33,640 nucleotides of DNA from Nostoc indistinguendum CM1-VF10 (lineage in GTDB: Bacteria > Cyanobacteriota > Cyanobacteriia > Cyanobacteriales > Nostocaceae): NCBI GenBank assembly GCA_019359215.1, contig JAHHHS010000077.1, forward strand, positions 1 to 33,640. Reading direction: 5' to 3'. The first letter of the stretch is position 1. Every line of letters begins with the position of its first letter. Shown piece by piece: positions 31,088 to 33,640 of this stretch. The position numbers and the translations under genes were made by a program. The notes below the pieces were generated by a model that did not search any database, was not told where the DNA came from, and worked only from the letters and a program-made list of their open reading frames with translations.

Positions 31088-33250
31088 ATGACAATTATAC
31101 TTACAATAAGCTTAATAGCCTTTATTGCTGGCTTATTAATTTACTTCCTACTGACCTCAAGAGGTCGAATTTTGCTCAAATCTTTGGTGACGAAAATAAA
31201 CTACCAATGGTGGAGACTAAGCTTTGGCAAGCTTAAAGGACTAGGATCAAGGTTTTCCAAGACTATAACAATTGCTGCGATTATTATGGTAGCAGTAATT
31301 GCTGGAAATAGTGTATCCGCGCAGGTTACCGGGTCGGCTCCAGTTTCGCTCAAGAGCGTATCGGTTCCAGAACCTGACAATCTTGGAGACTTTGTAAAAA
31401 ACAAAGCAGCTGCAATCAAGTTAGGGAAGACTCTTTTTTGGGATATGCAGGTTGGAAGCGACGGACAGACCTCCTGTGCTAGTTGTCACTTCCATGCTGG
31501 AGCCGACAATAGATCCATAAATCAGATTGCTCCTGGGCTTTTGCGGATTAACGCTGATGGTAAAGAGAATCCAGATACAATTTTTAATATAGGCGGCGCG
31601 CCAAACTACCAGCTAAGAAAAGAAGATTTTCCCTTTCACAAGCTGTCAAATCCAAATGATTCTACGACTGTGGTATCTGACAGTAACGATGTTAGCTCCT
31701 CTCAAGGAGTCGCAAATACAAAATTTGTTGGTGTTATACCTGGTAGCTCAAAAGACCTAGAAACAAGTGAGCCAGATCCAGTGTTTAAAGTGGGAGGTAT
31801 CAATGTGCGCCGCGTCCAGCCGCGTAATACGCCAACCGTAATTAATGCAGCATTCAACTTCCGCAACTTCTGGGATGGAAGGGCACAAGATATCTTTAAT
31901 GGGGTGAATCCCTTCGGTTTAAGAGATCCTAACGCCTCTGTGGTGAAAGCAGAAAACCCAAATCAGCTTAAATTTGTCAAAGTCAGCCTGAATAATTCGT
32001 CTTTGGCTTCCCAGGCGGTCGGCCCGCCACTCAGCTCCTTCGAGTCATCCGCCGATGGTCGTACTTTTCAAGAAATTGGTAATAAGTTTGGTCAAATTGA
32101 CCTCAGCAAATTTATAGTTGTCAATGGTTCGCTGGACAATATTCTGTCAATTGGGGGTACAAAGCTCCCCAGAGTTCTGGGGCAAAAGTTGTCTGGACTC
32201 ACACCACTAGGCAAACAGATTGTGCATCCACAAGACAGCGTTTTAGGTGCAAACAGTAACTCGCCTAAACCCGGACTCAAGGATATAACCTACGAGGATC
32301 TGATTCAAGATGCCTTTAAGCCAGAGTGGTGGAACTCTAATCAACTCATCCAAGTTGATGCTGAAGGTAAACGGACTTTTGTCAACAGCGCTGACAACTC
32401 TTCCCAAACCAATGAGTACAGGCTGTTGGATTATAACTTCTCGCTATTCTTTGGGCTTGCAGTTCAGTTGTACGAGTCTACACTCATTGCCAACGATACG
32501 CCCTACGATCGCTTCTTAGAAGGAAAAACCACTGCCCTCACCGTCCAGCAGCAACGAGGCAAACAATTATTCGAGGGTAAAGCTGCCTGTATCTTCTGCC
32601 ATAGTGGGTTGGAACTCACCAGCGCCTCGGTTAGCAACGTCAAGAACCAAAGACTTAGAGCCACTACCACCACTCCCAAAACCGTCTCGGACAGAGGTTA
32701 CTTCAATATCGGTGTTAGACCCACCCTAGAAGACATCAGTGTTGGTGGTAAAGACCCATTTGGTAATCCGCTTTCGGAGTCACGGGTAGCTGCTTTGGGT
32801 AAATTCCCGCTACTTTTCGGTTCAAGCCCCAATGTTATAGTTAGCCCCAATGACACAGTAGTTGCAGACGGACAGTTTAAGACTCCTGGACTACGCAATA
32901 TAGAACTCACAGCTCCTTACTTCCACAATGGTGGCTATTTGACTTTGCCACAAGTGGTAGACTTCTATAATCGTGGTGGAGATTTTCGCCAGGAAGGGGT
33001 TCTCCGCCCATTGGGATTAAGCGAAACTGAAAAAGATGACTTGGTGGCTTTCCTGAAAGGACTCACTGATGAGCGAGTTGTCTCTGAGAAAGCGCCCTTT
33101 GACCACCCGCAACTGTTCGTTCCCAATGGACATCTAGGTAACTCTATGTTTGTTGTCAATGATGGTACTGGTAAAGCTGCCGATAACCTACTAGAAATTC
33201 CTGCTGTAGGTAAGAATGGTGGCAAAGGGACTTCAAATTTCCTGAACTAA
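31088..33250 (+). CDS. Di-heme cytochrome c peroxidase/MauG-family protein with long inter-heme region
   Basis: The product is 720 residues from the ATG at 31088. Two covalent heme sites are present, CASCH at 130-134 and CIFCH at 501-505. The first is preceded by the family's KLGKTLFWDMQVGSDGQTS. The second is followed by GYFNIGVRPT, FKTPGLRNIELTAPYFHNG and FYNRGGDF, all typical of bacterial cytochrome c peroxidases, which reduce hydrogen peroxide in the periplasm. Usual members have about 150-200 residues between hemes; here there are 366. The N-terminus has two hydrophobic segments, 1-22 and about 58-79, the second resembling a signal peptide (VAVIAGNSVSAQ). It could be anchored, or the true start may lie later. 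A TTG at 31058 would extend it ten residues. The upstream hydrophobic segment is unusual. Alternative activities include MauG-like oxidation. Confidence 0.88.
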   Translation: MTIILTISLIAFIAGLLIYFLLTSRGRILLKSLVTKINYQWWRLSFGKLKGLGSRFSKTITIAAIIMVAVIAGNSVSAQVTGSAPVSLKSVSVPEPDNLGDFVKNKAAAIKLGKTLFWDMQVGSDGQTSCASCHFHAGADNRSINQIAPGLLRINADGKENPDTIFNIGGAPNYQLRKEDFPFHKLSNPNDSTTVVSDSNDVSSSQGVANTKFVGVIPGSSKDLETSEPDPVFKVGGINVRRVQPRNTPTVINAAFNFRNFWDGRAQDIFNGVNPFGLRDPNASVVKAENPNQLKFVKVSLNNSSLASQAVGPPLSSFESSADGRTFQEIGNKFGQIDLSKFIVVNGSLDNILSIGGTKLPRVLGQKLSGLTPLGKQIVHPQDSVLGANSNSPKPGLKDITYEDLIQDAFKPEWWNSNQLIQVDAEGKRTFVNSADNSSQTNEYRLLDYNFSLFFGLAVQLYESTLIANDTPYDRFLEGKTTALTVQQQRGKQLFEGKAACIFCHSGLELTSASVSNVKNQRLRATTTTPKTVSDRGYFNIGVRPTLEDISVGGKDPFGNPLSESRVAALGKFPLLFGSSPNVIVSPNDTVVADGQFKTPGLRNIELTAPYFHNGGYLTLPQVVDFYNRGGDFRQEGVLRPLGLSETEKDDLVAFLKGLTDERVVSEKAPFDHPQLFVPNGHLGNSMFVVNDGTGKAADNLLEIPAVGKNGGKGTSNFLN

Positions 33251-33640
33251 CTAGCAATTCGAGTTAGTCGCTCAGGTGTCAAAGCAGGGGGAGATATGCG
33301 AAAAAAATTACTTCCTTGTCCCTCTGCTCTTTGCATACTTACAAACTGACGCTAATTTACCTTAAACAGCAAGAAGGCTCACATCTTACCGCTTGGTCGG
33401 AAGTGTGAGATGAATTGCGAGTGAGTTGACGACAGTTCTCTGATTGATATTGAGCATAAGCTCTCATTAGATCAGAGAACATGTAATGAATTGGGAAGCC
33501 TACACTTATCCTGACGTGAGTTAGACGGATAGGAAAGCCCAAAAAGATTGCTAGATATGAATTTGCTCAACTGGACAGGGCCAAGCGATCGCTACAATTG
33601 ATTGAGAATCAGCAAAAAAGTCACAAAAAAATGCCGAGAC
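33251..33640. other. Downstream region rich in inverted repeats, no gene seen
   Basis: No coding region is convincingly supported. Arms GTTCTCTGAT (33435-33444) and ATCAGAGAAC (33471-33480) form a perfect 10-bp stem. Nested inside it is GAGC (33452-33455) with GCTC (33460-33463), separated from the outer stem by 7 bases on each side. CTCACA (33378-33383) pairs with TGTGAG (33404-33409). A minus-strand frame across this area is likely a shadow. Confidence 0.45.
33435..33480. repeat. Nested stem-loop with symmetric internal loop
   Basis: An outer perfect 10-bp stem (GTTCTCTGAT/ATCAGAGAAC) and an inner 4-bp stem (GAGC/GCTC, loop ATAA) are separated by 7 bases on both sides. It could be a structured RNA element or a transcript-end structure for the di-heme protein gene, which ends 185 bases upstream. 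Confidence 0.55.

Noticed and set aside
33357..33542. Minus-strand 61-residue open frame at the right end
   Set aside because: It spans several inverted repeats, has two near-repeated short segments and no recognisable domain.

Overview
The window looks like the chromosome of a filamentous, heterocyst-type cyanobacterium (Nostocales, Nostoc-like). The base composition is AT-rich. The HIP1 octamer GCGATCGC recurs throughout. Short dispersed repeats of the kind common in Nostoc genomes fill many gaps (AATTCGTA tandems, CAATGAC heptamers, TTTTGGATTTT palindromes, CCCCTT/AAGGGG hairpins). A petL gene for the cytochrome b6f complex is present. No prophage, CRISPR array or complete insertion sequence was seen. 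The species assignment is inference.

Left part (1-9.0 kb): a deletion-fused two-component remnant (receiver domain joined out of frame to a histidine-kinase ATPase domain), ribonuclease Z, a Wzc-like polysaccharide co-polymerase/kinase, a SpoIID/LytB-domain exported protein, a conserved membrane protein of unknown function, a small helical protein, and tRNA-Gln(UUG).

Middle (9.4-15.1 kb): a visibly AT-richer block of minus-strand surface-polysaccharide genes. They are a MurB-like flavoprotein, a polysaccharide pyruvyl transferase, a MOP-family flippase and a WecG/TagA/CpsF glycosyltransferase, separated by unusually long gaps. The block sits between tRNA-Gln and tRNA-Leu(CAA). With the Wzc-like gene at 2.9 kb these would cover sugar transfer, pyruvylation, lipid-linked flipping and chain export.

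Right-middle (15.5-24.7 kb): a small basic protein whose 3' end contains a terminator, an FMN-dependent lactate/glycolate oxidase, an Rpn-type nuclease gene broken by one in-frame stop, an M48 protease, murA with an apparent ATC start behind a perfect Shine-Dalgarno sequence, tRNA-Leu(CAG), a SpoU-type RNA methyltransferase, a small acidic protein, a hot-dog thioesterase, a collapsed tyrosine phenol-lyase/tryptophanase remnant, and several small proteins, including a 45-residue membrane peptide.

Right end (24.8-33.6 kb): a Uma2 nuclease-fold protein, aroB, petL (31 residues), a divergent EamA exporter/MarR regulator pair with two matching dyads between them, bioB with a strong terminator, a GNAT acetyltransferase and a large di-heme cytochrome c peroxidase-family protein with an exceptionally long inter-heme region.

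I did not find a clear, wholly new multi-gene system. The most interesting items are the murA start, the MurB-like enzyme in a polysaccharide locus, the paired MarR-type operators, the terminator inside a small gene, the unusual di-heme protein and three different modes of gene decay.
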